DNA from: Isoetes taiwanensis
Taxonomy: Eukaryota; Streptophyta; Lycopodiopsida; Isoetales; Isoetaceae
NCBI GenBank assembly: GCA_021234155.1
Contig: JAJEKV010000418.1
Location: 1 to 64,000, forward strand
Length of the DNA stretch: 64,000 nucleotides
Direction of reading: 5' to 3'
The notes below the pieces were generated by a model, which saw nothing but the letters and a program-made list of their open reading frames with translations, made no database searches and was not told the DNA's origin. How positions within the stretch are numbered: position 1 is the stretch's first letter; the number at the start of each line of letters is the position of its first letter. Below are positions 37,397 through 48,288 of the stretch, in pieces. The position numbers and the translations under genes are program-made.

Positions 37397-38512
37397 AAAT
37401 TTCCAACACAAAGTCCATCGATTCCTACAAGCAAAAACAATTTTCAAGTCCTCCCATCCTCATTTCATACTTTATTTCATTTGTCCCTTTTACTTTGCAC
37501 ATACAAAATGATGTAAACACATACTCTCTAGGTGACTTATCTATGCAAATTGACACCCCTAGCATCAAAATTTCTCCTACATTTGTAACATCAATTACTT
37601 CATCTTCCCTCCTAATACAAATACAATCGTATTTATGCCCTAAGTTGATTCAACAAACAAGCTTGAAACCATAATTATGTTCATAAAATTACCCAGATCC
37701 AGCCACCAAATCATCACATTCTCATCAACACATACTCCATTACTTTTTGTCCATAGTTCAATCTTAAGATCTCGATGTAACTTCCTCCCTCCAATTTTGA
37801 ATACCCATGTCTTCGTCTTCTCTGGATTTCAAGTACCAAACCGTTCGCAAAACACAACTTCTACAACACACAAGATGCTACACTTTCAATCACGCATTTC
37901 ATTCACGGATCAACCAATACTTCATTTCTAAGGTTATTGGAGTTTCAGATGTTATTGCTTCTACTTTCTTCTACATTGTAACCTTTTAATGTTCTCATAT
38001 TGCAAAAACACAACATCGTCATTACTTATCTTCATCACTTCCAATGTATATACTTCGCTTCTCCAATCTCATATAACACATCGTTAAAAGTTCAAACACA
38101 TATCACTACATCAAATGAGATTCTCAAATTGCACAACGCACACATGAAACACCAATAGCTCAGCAACTCGCACGTACATCACATTCAACATATAAAACTT
38201 CCTCTTCTTACCCTTGCCCCTACCAAATAAACAACCACCCCTTCAAATCGTTACTAGGCCCGGCAACGCCGGGCACCATAACTAGTATGCATGAAGTTGT
38301 CTCATTAACCATAACTAGTTTTAATAAATCACTATAGCGTTGAAAACCAACATTGAAAACCATATCACAGACCATTATCATTATAACAAACCACTATGGC
38401 ATGTGGTTTTCTTTTATCAAATATATTCATGTATAAGAAACCACATATATCATGGTTTTTAGAGGATCTAGTAGTGGTTAAACATAGTAATAAATTTTTG
38501 GGGGCCTTGTGA
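37397..38512. other. No recognisable gene
   Basis: AT-rich with several open frames of 60-84 codons of low complexity (37677-37989, plus) and no known similarity. Confidence 0.4.
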
Positions 38513-38678
38513 TACCCAGTGAGCTAATGCGATTACTTTTTATCTTGAATCTATGTTTTTTTTTTTATAACAACCTATTCGATTGTTTTAGGGATATGTC
38601 TTCCATATAGTTTCAGGAATTGTTATTTTACATCCATATCAAATCCCCCTGGAACCCCCCATTATTTTGCTACATATT
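38513..38678 (-). repeat. Module shared with 26.9 kb, copy 2
   Basis: Near-identical to 26857-27002 over the AACAACCTATT..GTTTTAGGGATATGT and AAATCCCCCTGGAACCCC blocks. It carries an A-box-like TAGCTCACTGGG on the minus strand but lacks the B-box portion. Confidence 0.8.
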
Positions 38679-39151
38679 TGCTAACTCGTAAACTCATTGC
38701 AGTAGTCAGAAATTTCCTTTGAGCTGGTACATAAGGTAGATGTGATCAAGGTGGTCTACTCCATATGACATACTATTGTTGTAAAGTCAGGTCCTCATTG
38801 CCAAGTTTATTTGGAGGCTTCTAATGGTGACAATAATTCTATTGGTTTATACAACCTAAATTTCCCAACGTTACCATCCTACACAACATGCAAGTCAAAC
38901 TAGCAGTAAGTCTACAATTGCTATGATAAAAAACAAAATAAGCAGTCTTGTTCAACAAGTTTTTGTTATCCAATACAACAAGTTTTTTCATGTCAAGTAT
39001 AAATCCTTCCCTTTCTCAATTGTAGATTCAGTAATGTTATGAAGATGACACAACCTTTCCTACATCCTTCATGCAGTAACCCACCATGCCCTCAAAACAA
39101 TGTAGCCTATTGTTCTTCAATGCCTTACATATCAACACAACTCAGTGAGGG

Positions 39152-40118
39152 CTAATTAAGAAGGTGGGTAACAAGAGATGCCGAAGTTTGTTCAAGGTAT
39201 TAAGAAGGCAAGAAGCTTAGTAAGTTCATGCTTCTGATTGCTTACCTCATCAAATACTTTATCACCTAATTAAGAAGGTGAGCCTTAAAAGGATGGTTAA
39301 CCAAACCATCCTTTTGATTTCCTGCATCTCTTCTTTATCACCTAATACTTTATCCCTCTAATTAAGAAGGTGGGTAACAAAGAGATCTTTGGAACTTTGT
39401 TCAAGGTATTAAAGAAGGAAGGAAGGAAGGAAGGTACTTTTATCGTCCACTGAGACCAATTGGTCTATGGGACCCAATACAAAAAGCGTTAAAGAAGCAC
39501 ACGCGGATTAAAACCAGCCCGGCGGTTTTTAGGAGGGAAAACCAGGCAATAATCACCGCCCGACAAACTAACATATACAAAATGCGAAACACCCAAATAT
39601 ATACACCGTCATGCCTTTTCTATGATGCCCTGGGCGAAAGTACCGGGCGGGGTAAAGGTGACCTCGCGGTGAGTACCTCAATGATAATGCGACCCGGGGC
39701 ACGATGCGGCGGTGTTCAACGGCAAATGTAAGGGCCGGTCCGCCATTTGCTTAGGGGAATTATGTCTGGCGGGATCCGACCGAATCTTTGGGCAACTCGG
39801 AAAGTGTGAGACTCATCCTCAATGGCACCCGCTTGGCGATCACAGAGCCGGCTGTCCGGCGGGGGCTCCCCAATCCACCCCGCCCGCCTCGATCGCGGAA
39901 GATGGTGGGCACACGTCGCGAATGGAGGCAATGTGAGTGCGCTTTTCGGGGCATTTAGGGGAACGGTAGAATTTGTGGGCCCCGACTGCAACACGGGTTG
40001 ATGTGCTCCTTGTAATGGGCGTTTTTGACCGCTTTTAGAATAGGGGGTCCCGAGCTTTGGCAAGAAGCTAGTAAGTTCATGCTGATTGCTTACCTCCTCA
40101 AATACTTTATCACCTTCC
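39152..40118. repeat. Tandem units interrupted by a LINE insertion
   Basis: Units start with CTAATTAAGAAGGTG at 39152, 39266 and 39358. The first unit contains GTATTAAGAAGGCAAGAAGC and continues to TACTTTATCACC. The third starts the same way to GTATTAAAGAAGG, is interrupted by about 650 bases, and resumes at 40059 with GGCAAGAAGCTAGTAAGTTC through TACTTTATCACC. The middle unit contains a perfect 12-bp-stem hairpin at 39287-39315 (AAAAGGATGGTT and its complement). Confidence 0.85.
39412..40058 (-). mobile_element. 5'-truncated non-L1 LINE insertion
   Basis: The segment inserted into a tandem unit is GC-rich and minus-oriented. It ends in a (CCTT)n tail (plus strand AAGG repeats, 39412-39434) preceded by GGTCTCAGTGGACGATAAAA. 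Its minus-strand frame contains SRLCDRQAGAIEDESHTFRV, which resembles the C..C..EDExH cluster at LINE reverse-transcriptase carboxy-termini, as in the 18.4-19.2 kb fragment. The frame is degraded past that point. Length of about 650 bases indicates 5' truncation. Confidence 0.65.
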
Positions 40119-40370
40119 GAAAATGGCACTTACGGACTTTGCCTTCTCAATGGCAATCCATCCGAACCTTGTTTTGGTCTAAAATATAATCCTCCAAAGG
40201 TAAATGTTCTACTTTGGCGTGTGATTCATCGCTCTTTGAGAGTTAATGAGATGGTTCATCACTTTAAGTAGGAGTAAGCCCACTTTGCCCAATGTGTGAG
40301 ATTGCATTGAAACATTGAGCACTTGTTTATATTTGTGTGCGGTGAAATAGTAGTCTTAGGTCCTAGGTCA
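40086..40370 (+). pseudogene. LINE reverse-transcriptase zinc-binding domain fragment
   Basis: The plus-strand frame includes YNPPKVNVLLWRVIHRSLRV followed, after a stop, by PLCPMCEIALKH-like sequence and HLFIF. This matches the zf-RVT domain at the end of plant L1 ORF2 proteins (P-K-x-x-x-x-x-WR, then CPxC and HLF). It is oriented opposite to the LINE at 11.6-18 kb. No 3' poly(A) is evident. Confidence 0.55.
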
Positions 40371-41619
40371 TTCTCTTTTTTGGAGTATCTTTTGATAAAT
40401 TCGACTTTCTTTTGGTATTTATCCAAATTAGTGGACCGCTTCTAAAAGGATTGCATTTCACATGGCAAAGTCTTGGCTAAATATGGAGTATATGGAAGCG
40501 AAGGCTTAAGAAAGGTCTTTATGATAAGCCGTCTTTCTTCTCGAGGTGAATTGCTTCAAAGAACAGTAAGAAGTTGTATAATTGTTTTGAGGATCTCCAA
40601 TTGGCCCCCTTTGTCGTATTAAAATTCAATATGGAGTGACCATCTAAAAGTGATTGATGCTTGGGGACATTTTCTTACTTAGGAAGTACTGTAATATTTT
40701 GAGTGTATAATATGAAGTAAAACGTTTTTCAAAAAAACTCCGTAGGGCTTTGAGGGTCAATTGAAGTCTTTCTTTATGGCCTCATTCATGACCTTCTTGA
40801 GAGATGTAAGGGCCCTAAGAACAACTTGGCAATGCAAATGATCCAATGATGCACCCTATTCAAGTGCAATCTGGCTAAACACCTCTTGTCACAAAGCGAC
40901 AAAGCAGTTGAATCATAGAAACTTCTATGGACATCTTGACCGAGAGCCCCAACGCCCCAATCGACATCAATTGCTTCCCAATCTGTTTCAAACTAGTCCT
41001 AATACAGAATCGATTTAAGAGAACTGGCGAGATGGAGGAATAGACTCAAGAACCCCTTTACCCTTCCTTGCACCCTTCTTCAAAGCCATCCCCGCCCCTA
41101 ACTAAAAGCTACAACACAAGAGCCGGGGAACAACATGTACACGAAGCACTCTACCGAATGGAGAAGAACCCAAGACAATGAATGCACGCTGGGCTTATAA
41201 TGCAATAAAAAGAAAAATAAAAGAGGAATTCTAACACCTACAAAGACCAGTAAGAAAAAAGAAGAATCTGGAAGGAACACAACAGTGGCAATGCATGCAG
41301 AATCTCACGTGCCATAGAAAACCAAGCCCTAAACCTTCGAACTCCAGAATAATACAACTTCCATTTCGTATATCGGGGGTCCAACGTCATCTTTATATGT
41401 ATTTGCATACGAATATGCAAAAACCCTTAAAATCATATGGTGTAAATATATGGTTTCTCATTAAGACAAGGATTATGTCGTGAAATTTGTTAAAACATAA
41501 AGGTATTTGTAGTTTTTCCCTAACTACTAATAATATGCACACCACACCTTCCAAGGATCCGAAGTGGTCAATTTTTTTTATTAATAACATAAACGATTAC
41601 CTTCTATAATTTTAGTAAA
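40371..41619. other. No recognisable gene
   Basis: Possibly decayed continuation of the plus-strand LINE fragment on the left. The remainder is AT-rich with unsupported short frames. Confidence 0.35.
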
Positions 41620-41935
41620 TTCCCCCAAAACCCCCTTTTGTTTAGATGCATATTCTTAAAAGGTGTGGACGGCGAGGCGAGGCGAGAGAGCGTCTCCAAC
41701 TCCTACGCAGAATTATACAATACATGTGTCAAATTAACACCATTGCATACATTTGTTTCTAAACCTTATAATATCCTGCTAATTTTCTTATACCATATCC
41801 CCAACTTGTGGGGCAATATCTTAGAAATGAGGATCGCCATCCATGGCCCAAAATGAAGTATAACAAGTGAATATGCCCATCCAACTACTCCTGGTGCCCG
41901 AAGTCATCCCTCATAAGAATATGCACCTAAAAAGT
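41620..41935 (+). mobile_element. Foldback/MITE-like element, copy 2
   Basis: Left end TTCCCCCAAAACCCCCTTTT followed by GATGCATATTCTTA pairs partly with TAAGAATATGCACCTAAAAA at 41913-41933. The interior shares TACAATACATGT, AAATTAACACCATT, GAATATGCCCATCC and GAGGATCGCxAT stretches with the copy at 30 kb, in the same orientation. The right arm is shortened, so this copy is degenerate. Confidence 0.7.
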
Positions 41936-44119
41936 ATGATGGCTTGAAGTCAGTAATTGCCGTGATTTCTATGGTTAGGTTACTTTTACCATTTTTAAAG
42001 CATTGATTGTGACATGACTTGACAGTTTTTATAGCGTGAATCAAATTATATAACATTTGGGTCTGGTACTCATATTAGGTGGGTGTGCATGGTGGATACC
42101 AAATATAGTGTCAACCGACAAGTGTACATTTGAGCATCGATATAGATATTTTGTTATACCTTGTATAAATCTTTGCCATTGCGGCCTCAACAACATGTAG
42201 TAGCAAGCTGGAAGAATTGGACCCCTGCCAGTGGAACTTATAACTAGCACAGACACATATTACTCAAGGTAAAAAAAGAGCACCTAGAAAGAAAGACAAA
42301 ATAATCCACAATTAGCACATGAATCCATTTACAAGAATCGCTCTACATCAACCAACCAACCTAAGATCTCAAATTGTCACCAAAGGCCAAAGCATTACTA
42401 TTTGAAGTCTGTTGCAATAGGCATATTGATAGCAATAATTACGTCGGCTCTGACAGCCTGTGCCGTGCAACAGATATGTAGATGGTGTGAAAACATTAGC
42501 AATATATGCATAGAGTTCGCACACTATTACATTTATTTAGACTACACATAGGCAATCCTAGATGCCATATGCCTATGTATTATCTCTCTTATGTAATTTA
42601 CGTTCGTTAGATTCTACTCTTTGATACCTATTCGAAATGCTGACACATAAGTGCATGGCATGCGGTATAGTTGTTAACAAATTTCTTTTTTCACACATGC
42701 TGGATTTTGTTGCCTTTCAAGGCAAGTAAAAAAAAAAATCGGTGAAGCTAGGTGCGAAACAAAATTGGGGGGCTGGAGCTTCAAGCTTCGACTCATTGTC
42801 TCTCATTTTAAACTCATTCTTTCTCATTCTTTGTCATTCTAAACATTTTTCTCTCTCTCATTCTAAACTTTAACGTCCTCCAAAATACTGGAATTTCTTC
42901 TATTTATGCTTCAAGATTTATTATCTGGATGAAAGATAAAATATTAGTGGCAATATTTTGTGTACAATCTATTGATAAGATTGCAAAGGGTTGCAGATTA
43001 TAAGAAGGATCATCATGCTAAGGTTGGGTACACAACCAAGTAGTATGAATCATCTCATGCTCATCTGCCAAGCAGATGGAGTTTTATTTATCATCGTAGA
43101 GCCCTTCTATTATGTTATTATTTTTGTTTTAAAAGTGTTTGTGGGATTGAAATTGAATGTGATTATGTTCATTGCAAAAAAAAGGATAGACACATCTTCA
43201 TTGTCTTTGCATTTTTTGGAAATACCTATCTCTAATAACTTATCATGCGCGAGTTATCAGTTGTGGGTGTCGTGATAGCTTTGGCATTGTCTTTGGTTGA
43301 CCCAATGTAGATGCCTTTTAGTTGAATTGATTGCATTTGTACCTCTTTCATGAATTAGATTTCTTGCCCTTTTGTTCAAATTGTATGATGTAAAGATCAA
43401 AGTAGGCCTGTTTGCACAAATTGAATGTGTATCTTATACCAAGTCTTGCTAACATTTTAGCGAAAAGAGATTATTGCTGGTATTTATCATGTTTGTGTAG
43501 ATTTCTTAGCCAAACAAAGAGAAGGCAATATGCTAAAGAACAAATGAATCAGGGGGCAATGTAATCGCTCATTATATTTCTCGGTGCGTTGCATGCAAAG
43601 CGGGAACAAAAGGACCTCTCATACAGTTCTGATGATTTAAATTTGTTAAATGATTCTGATTAGTCTATGTTAGTCATCTCAGGAGGTCATTAATTCTCTT
43701 ATGGTTTGCTGGGGTTAAGCTGGTACCGTAGTTATAGACACTCTTAAGAAATGTAAGTAATGCCACCAAATATAATATCCTAACGCTGGAGCTACTCGTG
43801 TTTGTGCTATTAGAAAATATATGGTATATGATATATGATAATATATGTACAATTGTACAGCAATCCGAAATAATACAAGGCAAAAAAACCAAGAAGAATT
43901 TGCTATGCGAAGATCTTTTTGTCAAGAATTGGATCCGTGAAGAAGTTTTTATTTTATAACATCCACCTTACATCTTTAGTATGAAACAAGTGTTGTGAAC
44001 GATACTTTATGATTGGATCGATCACAAAAAGTTATTGCTCCTTACAGTACTTATTTGATCGATCACAAAAAATTATTACTCCTTTAGGGGCACACACTTT
44101 TGATAATTTGCCATTTATT
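41936..44119. other. No recognisable gene; 47-bp tandem duplication
   Basis: Short frames only. At 44007-44096, GATCGATCACAAAAA plus an adjoining TTATT(G/A)CTCCTT is duplicated with a period of about 47 bases. A pyrimidine-rich CTCATTCT tract lies at 42795-42870. Confidence 0.5.
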
Positions 44120-44446
44120 ATACTAGGGTGGGCTAACTGAAAGCGATTCTTGGCTTGGCAGCGATCCGCATTAGGGGCTACAAACCAAGAATCATTAACC
44201 AATTAAAAAGCTTACCCTAACAATACCATAATCTGGAGTGATTATATATAAAGGGAAAGGCACGGGTGGCCTTCTTCCGAAAGGAAAAGCTGGTAAGGCA
44301 GCATGACGTGAATCTGCTTTTGTTTCTTTCTGGAAAGAATGCCACAGGGCCTTCTCTCAACGTAGAGAATGTTTGGGCCCAATCTAGCCATACCCGTGTC
44401 TTACCACAAAAAAAAAAAAAAAAATAAAAAAAATAAAAAAAAAATT
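44120..44446 (+). mobile_element. Possible poly(A)-tailed retroposon
   Basis: A moderately GC-rich stretch ends at a long A-rich tract (44407-44443) of A runs broken by single T bases, as in retroposon tails. No coding motif, no clear A/B boxes and no target duplication were found, so the identity is uncertain. Confidence 0.3.
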
Positions 44447-44604
44447 GCATGTAAAAGAAACAAAGATGATAGTAAAATTGCGAACGGCGGGTCAAACTCG
44501 TAGAATGGCGAGTAAAATTGCGAACCTGCGGTAAAACTTTTGCACACGTGTTGCTACGGCATTGGATAAGGCAATTTGGATTGGGCCCGTACCCGGCCCC
44601 TTAC

Positions 44605-44937
44605 GTATATAGGAATGGCAATCTACTTGCCATCCACAGGATAAACGGGCCCTCCGCGCATCTACGGGATGGAAAGCGAGGGCTCAGCGTGTATATAGGA
44701 ATGGCGATCTACTTGCCATCCCCATGATGGAAAACAGTGGCTCCTCAGCATCTCGGGATGGAAGCGGGGCTCTGCGTCGCGAAGCGGAGGCCTTTCCCAT
44801 CAAGATAACAAGTAGATTGCCATTCTGCAACGTGAAGAACGGTAGGTGCATTCGCCTGCCAGAATGCAGGCTAAAAGCTCGGAATGCGGTAAAGATCGAG
44901 AATGCAGGTAAAGATTGAGAATACCGGGTAGAAGCGA
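44605..44937. repeat. Tandem repeats upstream of the pfkB kinase gene
   Basis: GTATATAGGAATGGCxATCT plus ACTTGCCATCC begins two 86-bp units at 44605 and 44691. The core reappears inverted as AAGTAGATTGCCATTC at 44810-44825. At 44862-44937 four 18-20 base units starting GAATGC or GAATAC and containing GGTAAAGATxGA form a small minisatellite. The block lies 380-710 bases upstream of the start codon. Confidence 0.8.
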
Positions 44938-44998
44938 CTGTTAAAATCATGAGGCCACTGTGTATATTTTCTGTTAACATTTTTGTAAAGAATTGTGC

Positions 44999-45128
44999 CC
45001 ACGTGGCAAGGCGCTATTGGCAGATAAGCGTGAAATGCACCTACCCGTTTTTACGGTATTGTATAAGGGATGTAGCATGTTTCCAACCTAACTGACGTGG
45101 CCAAGTGCATACTGTTTCTTCAGATAAG
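44999..45128 (+). promoter_or_regulatory. G-box and I-box motifs in kinase promoter
   Basis: CCACGTGG (44999-45006) is a G-box, and TGACGTGG (45093-45100) is a related bZIP site. GATAAG I-box motifs occur at 45023-45028 and 45123-45128, each within AGATAAGC. G-box plus I-box pairs are common in light-regulated plant promoters, which fits a plastid-function gene whose start codon is 190-320 bases downstream. The motif matches are seen; light regulation is inferred. Confidence 0.5.
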
Positions 45129-45318
45129 CCTGTTTTTTTAACATACGGGAACCTCGAAATTCTGTGAGGAGAGAATTGCCCACCGAGCTTCGAGCTCGGT
45201 TATGGCGCCCACTCCAACGCTGCATGAAGATATCAAGAATGTGGGCTTGATTGGTCGAAGTCTGGGTCAAGTTTGAGATTTTAAAATGATCAAAGTTGAT
45301 CAGTAACCGTATTGTATT

Positions 45319-47189
45319 ATGGCAGTGGCAGGGGTTTCAAGTTGTATCGATGTAGGTGTGGTAAGAGCTCTGACCAATAAACAGTTTTCCGGTGAGTTTT
45401 GTATCAGCAGGCTTCAACCCAAGTTTGGGAATCATAGTTTTGGATTTCCCTATATTGGGTTAATACAAACACAATTAAAATGTCCTCTCTCAAAAAAAAT
45501 TCATGATTGGAGCTGCCAGTATCAGGTGGGAGATTTTAGCTGGTTGGGCAGTCATGAATTTGGTTTCGCGGGGCGTCTGAACCCCTTTCTTGAACATTTG
45601 TATGGATATGAGAGGAGGAAGCATGTATCTAAATGTATCATAGATAAAGTAGGAAATGCAGATTACATTTCTGGAGACCAGTCAGAACAGAATTTAGTGG
45701 AGCAGCCTTATGGAGTTCCACAGAAGCAAATTCCTGGCCATTGGGATGTCATTGGTTTAGGTCAAGCCATGGTATGTTCAGCAAGTTTGCAGATTGGAGA
45801 CATAATTTTTAGGGGTTTTGATTTTATATAATGATGTTATACGGGATGGTATTTGCAATTTGGAAAGCCATAGCAGTTTTCTTCTTGTTATTTTGTTTTA
45901 CTCAGGATGGTATTTTCATTCTGAGAACTCATTGCAGGTTGACTTCTATGGTATGGTGGATGACGACTTTTTGAAAATGTTAAATTTACAAAAGGGGATG
46001 AGAAAAGTTGTGAACCATGAGGAGCGGGGTATAGTTTTACGGGCACTTTCGATGGCAAAAAGCTATAAATTATCTGCTGGAGGCTCACTTTCAAATACAC
46101 TTGTGGCATTAGCAAGGCTAGGAATGGGCAGGATCAATGTAGCAATGACTGGAAGCGTTGGAAGTGATGCCCTTGGAGACTTTTATAGGTGTGGTATCTC
46201 AAAGCACATGCTTTTCAAGTAGTCATCCTTTTCCTTTATCAGTTTCTCACATGCTACATATTATAAACAGGACAAAACTACTCAGGGCGGATGTACATTT
46301 TCTATCAGAACCCGTTGCAAATGGCACAACTGGGACTATAATAGTTTTGACAACTCGAGATGCACAGAGGACTATGCTATCATATCAAGTGAGTGCTATG
46401 GAGTAACATTCTTTGTTCAGACACTTGTCTAAGGTAGCGTAAAAATTATTTGCAGGGTATGTCATCCATTGTAGACTTCGATAACACACTTGCAGGAGCT
46501 ATTTCTGCATCAAAGATTCTTGTCGTGGAGGGCTACTTATGGGAGTTGCCTGAGACAATAGATGCAATCTCAGAGTCATGTGCTGCAGCTCAAAGGGATG
46601 GTGCTCTAGTTGCCCTTACTGCAAGCGACATATCATGTGTTTCTAGATACCGTGAAGAATTCTGGTATATATTTCTTTTCAGGCTATCTTAGGTTTTCAA
46701 GTAGACATTCTGACAGTTTGCTGCATTGCAAATTAAATCAGGGATCTTATGTCTAAAAATGCTAATATTCTGTTTGCCAATGCCAATGAAGCAAGAACTC
46801 TATGTGGATTCGGAGAGCATGCAAGTTCAGAACTTGCTGCAATGCATCTGAGTAAAGTTTGTCCTTTTGTTTGTGTGACTGATGGTGTTGAAGGCTCATA
46901 TATTGGTCTAAAGGGTGAAGTGACCTATATTCCTTCAGTACCATGTGTTCCTGTTGATACCTGTGGTGCAGGAGATGCCTATGCTGCAGGAATTCTTTAT
47001 GGCTTGTTGATCGGAATGCCTGACTTAAAGTCTGTTGGGAATTTAGCAGCAAAAGTAGCTTCTACTGTTGTCAGCCAGCAAGGTACACGGCTACGGGAGG
47101 ATGCAGCCTTGGAACTGACAAAATCTGTTGCAAGTACTTTAAGGAATTTGAGTAATGAAGCACTGGTTCAGTGTAGTTATCATATGTGA
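45319..47189 (+). CDS. NARA5: Plastid pfkB-type carbohydrate kinase, NARA5-like
   Basis: ATP-dependent kinase of the pfkB (ribokinase) family. The exact substrate of this subgroup is not established. The Arabidopsis relative is chloroplast-located and needed for accumulation of Rubisco and other photosynthetic proteins. Exons are 45319-45771, 45938-46188, 46271-46388, 46456-46664 and 46742-47189. All introns are GT..AG with consistent phase, giving 492 residues (Arabidopsis protein about 470). The first 65 residues have few acidic residues and suit a transit peptide. WDVIGLGQAM closes exon 1, AGGSLSNTLVALARLG (198-213) is pfkB signature 1, and DTCGAGDAYAAG (416-427) is signature 2 with the likely catalytic base Asp422. 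No frameshift or premature stop is present. The start is the first ATG in frame after a non-coding leader. Confidence 0.93.
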
Positions 47190-47507
47190 AATTGCAGACC
47201 ATCAGTTTAATCTAGTTGTTTTGGTTTGCATTTCCTGGGTAAGCTTGCTGCAAAATTGTATTCCCAAAGTAGGGTTAAAAAATAGAATGTCGATCATCAT
47301 GCAAAATGGCATGGTTTTGATCTTGAGGATAATGATGTAGAGCTGGAAAAACTATATGGAAAAACTATCTGGAGCGTGGCAACGTCTATAAGTCATTTAA
47401 TTTTATTACCGTGGTGTCCCACGTCAAATTTCCGCCTTTTTTAATTTGATTTTTCATATTCATGCTCGTGGACCTTATTGTTGCCACAGATTTTCTTTTT
47501 CAAAACA
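47190..47507 (+). other. Downstream flank of the kinase gene
   Basis: Presumed 3' untranslated region followed by non-coding DNA. No clear AATAAA is visible within the first 150 bases after the stop codon. No other gene is seen. Confidence 0.4.
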
Positions 47508-47610
47508 GGGGTTTTTTAATCCGGGACGGTAATAACTTTGCTGCGCTCTTCGTATTTCTCCATAGGCCGCTGGGTCTACGTGAACGCTAAAACCCTTCTA
47601 TTCTATTCTC
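47508..47610 (+). mobile_element. Retroelement 3'-end module, copy a
   Basis: GGGGTTTTTTAATCCGGGAC, then CCATAGGCCGCTGGGTCTAC, GTGAACGCTAAAA and a CTATTCTATTC tail. The same order of blocks occurs at 52482-52582 (plus) and 39433-39520 (minus), and the last block also at 48136 and 48251. It reads as the 3' end of a LINE or SINE family with a pentanucleotide tail. Confidence 0.6.
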
Positions 47611-47634
47611 TTCAAGAAGTATCATCGTCTTTGT

Positions 47635-47791
47635 GGCTTTAAGTCATTACGAGAAATCTTTAAGCCAATAAGATGAAGAAAAATTAAATTGAATTTTCTT
47701 GTTAATGGAGATGGCTTTAAGTCATTACGAGAAATCTTTAAGCCAATAAGATGAAGAAAGAATTAAATTGAATTTTTCTTGTTAATGGAGA
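47635..47791. repeat. Tandem duplication, 78-bp unit
   Basis: GGCTTTAAGTCATTACGAGA through CTTGTTAATGGAGAT occurs at 47635-47712 and again at 47713-47791 with only one- or two-base indels, so it is relatively recent. Confidence 0.92.
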
Positions 47792-48135
47792 TAAAAAACT
47801 TACGAAACCTAAACAAAGAACACAACAAAGCTATTACTACCAAGATTAAAAACTGCCAAAAAAAAAGTTTTCGAGAGAAAAACTTAGTAGTAATAGACTT
47901 ACTAATAAACTATACATTTGTATATCAACTCATAAGGAAATAAAGGAAGGATAAAAGGACTTCCTGAAACAAGCAAAGGAGATTGAAGTTAAAAAGAATG
48001 CGCTTAAAGTATATACTAGCACAAATGTAAGCCACATTTCGTGATCTAGGGAATAAAATTTGAAGCAAAATTTGATATACAACATGGACACTTTATCTCC
48101 ATAAACTTAATGTTTTATCTCTAATATTGCTCTAG

Positions 48136-48191
48136 TTGGTCTCCGTGGACGATAAAATCATATTCTATTCTATTCTATTCTATTCTATTCG
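48136..48191 (+). mobile_element. Retroelement 3'-end module, copy b, with (TATTC)n
   Basis: TTGGTCTCCGTGGACGATAA followed by AATCA and about five copies of TATTC. The upstream half of the module is not recognisable. Confidence 0.6.
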
Positions 48192-48250
48192 GACGATTTC
48201 TATTATGTTATCAATTTCATTCTTGTAACTTCACGAGTATTAATTGAATT

Positions 48251-48288
48251 GAGTTTTAGTCCACGAAGACCAAAAGGCCTATGGGAGA
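48251..48288 (-). mobile_element. Retroelement 3'-end module, copy c (inverted)
   Basis: On the minus strand, CCCATAGGCCTTTTGGTCTT then CGTGGACTAAAAC. It faces copy b, so the two make a short inverted repeat about 60 bases apart. Confidence 0.55.

Noticed and set aside
37677-37989. Two overlapping plus-strand frames of 60-84 codons
   Set aside because: Low-complexity Ser/Thr/His-rich translations in AT-rich DNA with no splice signals or similarity.
39716-40129. Bacterial-looking GC-rich gene on the minus strand
   Set aside because: The GC-rich block ends in a LINE-type 3' module with a microsatellite tail and carries an EDExH motif, so a retroelement explains it better than contamination.
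44720-44980. Open frames over the promoter repeats of the pfkB kinase
   Set aside because: Both strands are open across tandem repeats; the frames are explained by repeat structure.
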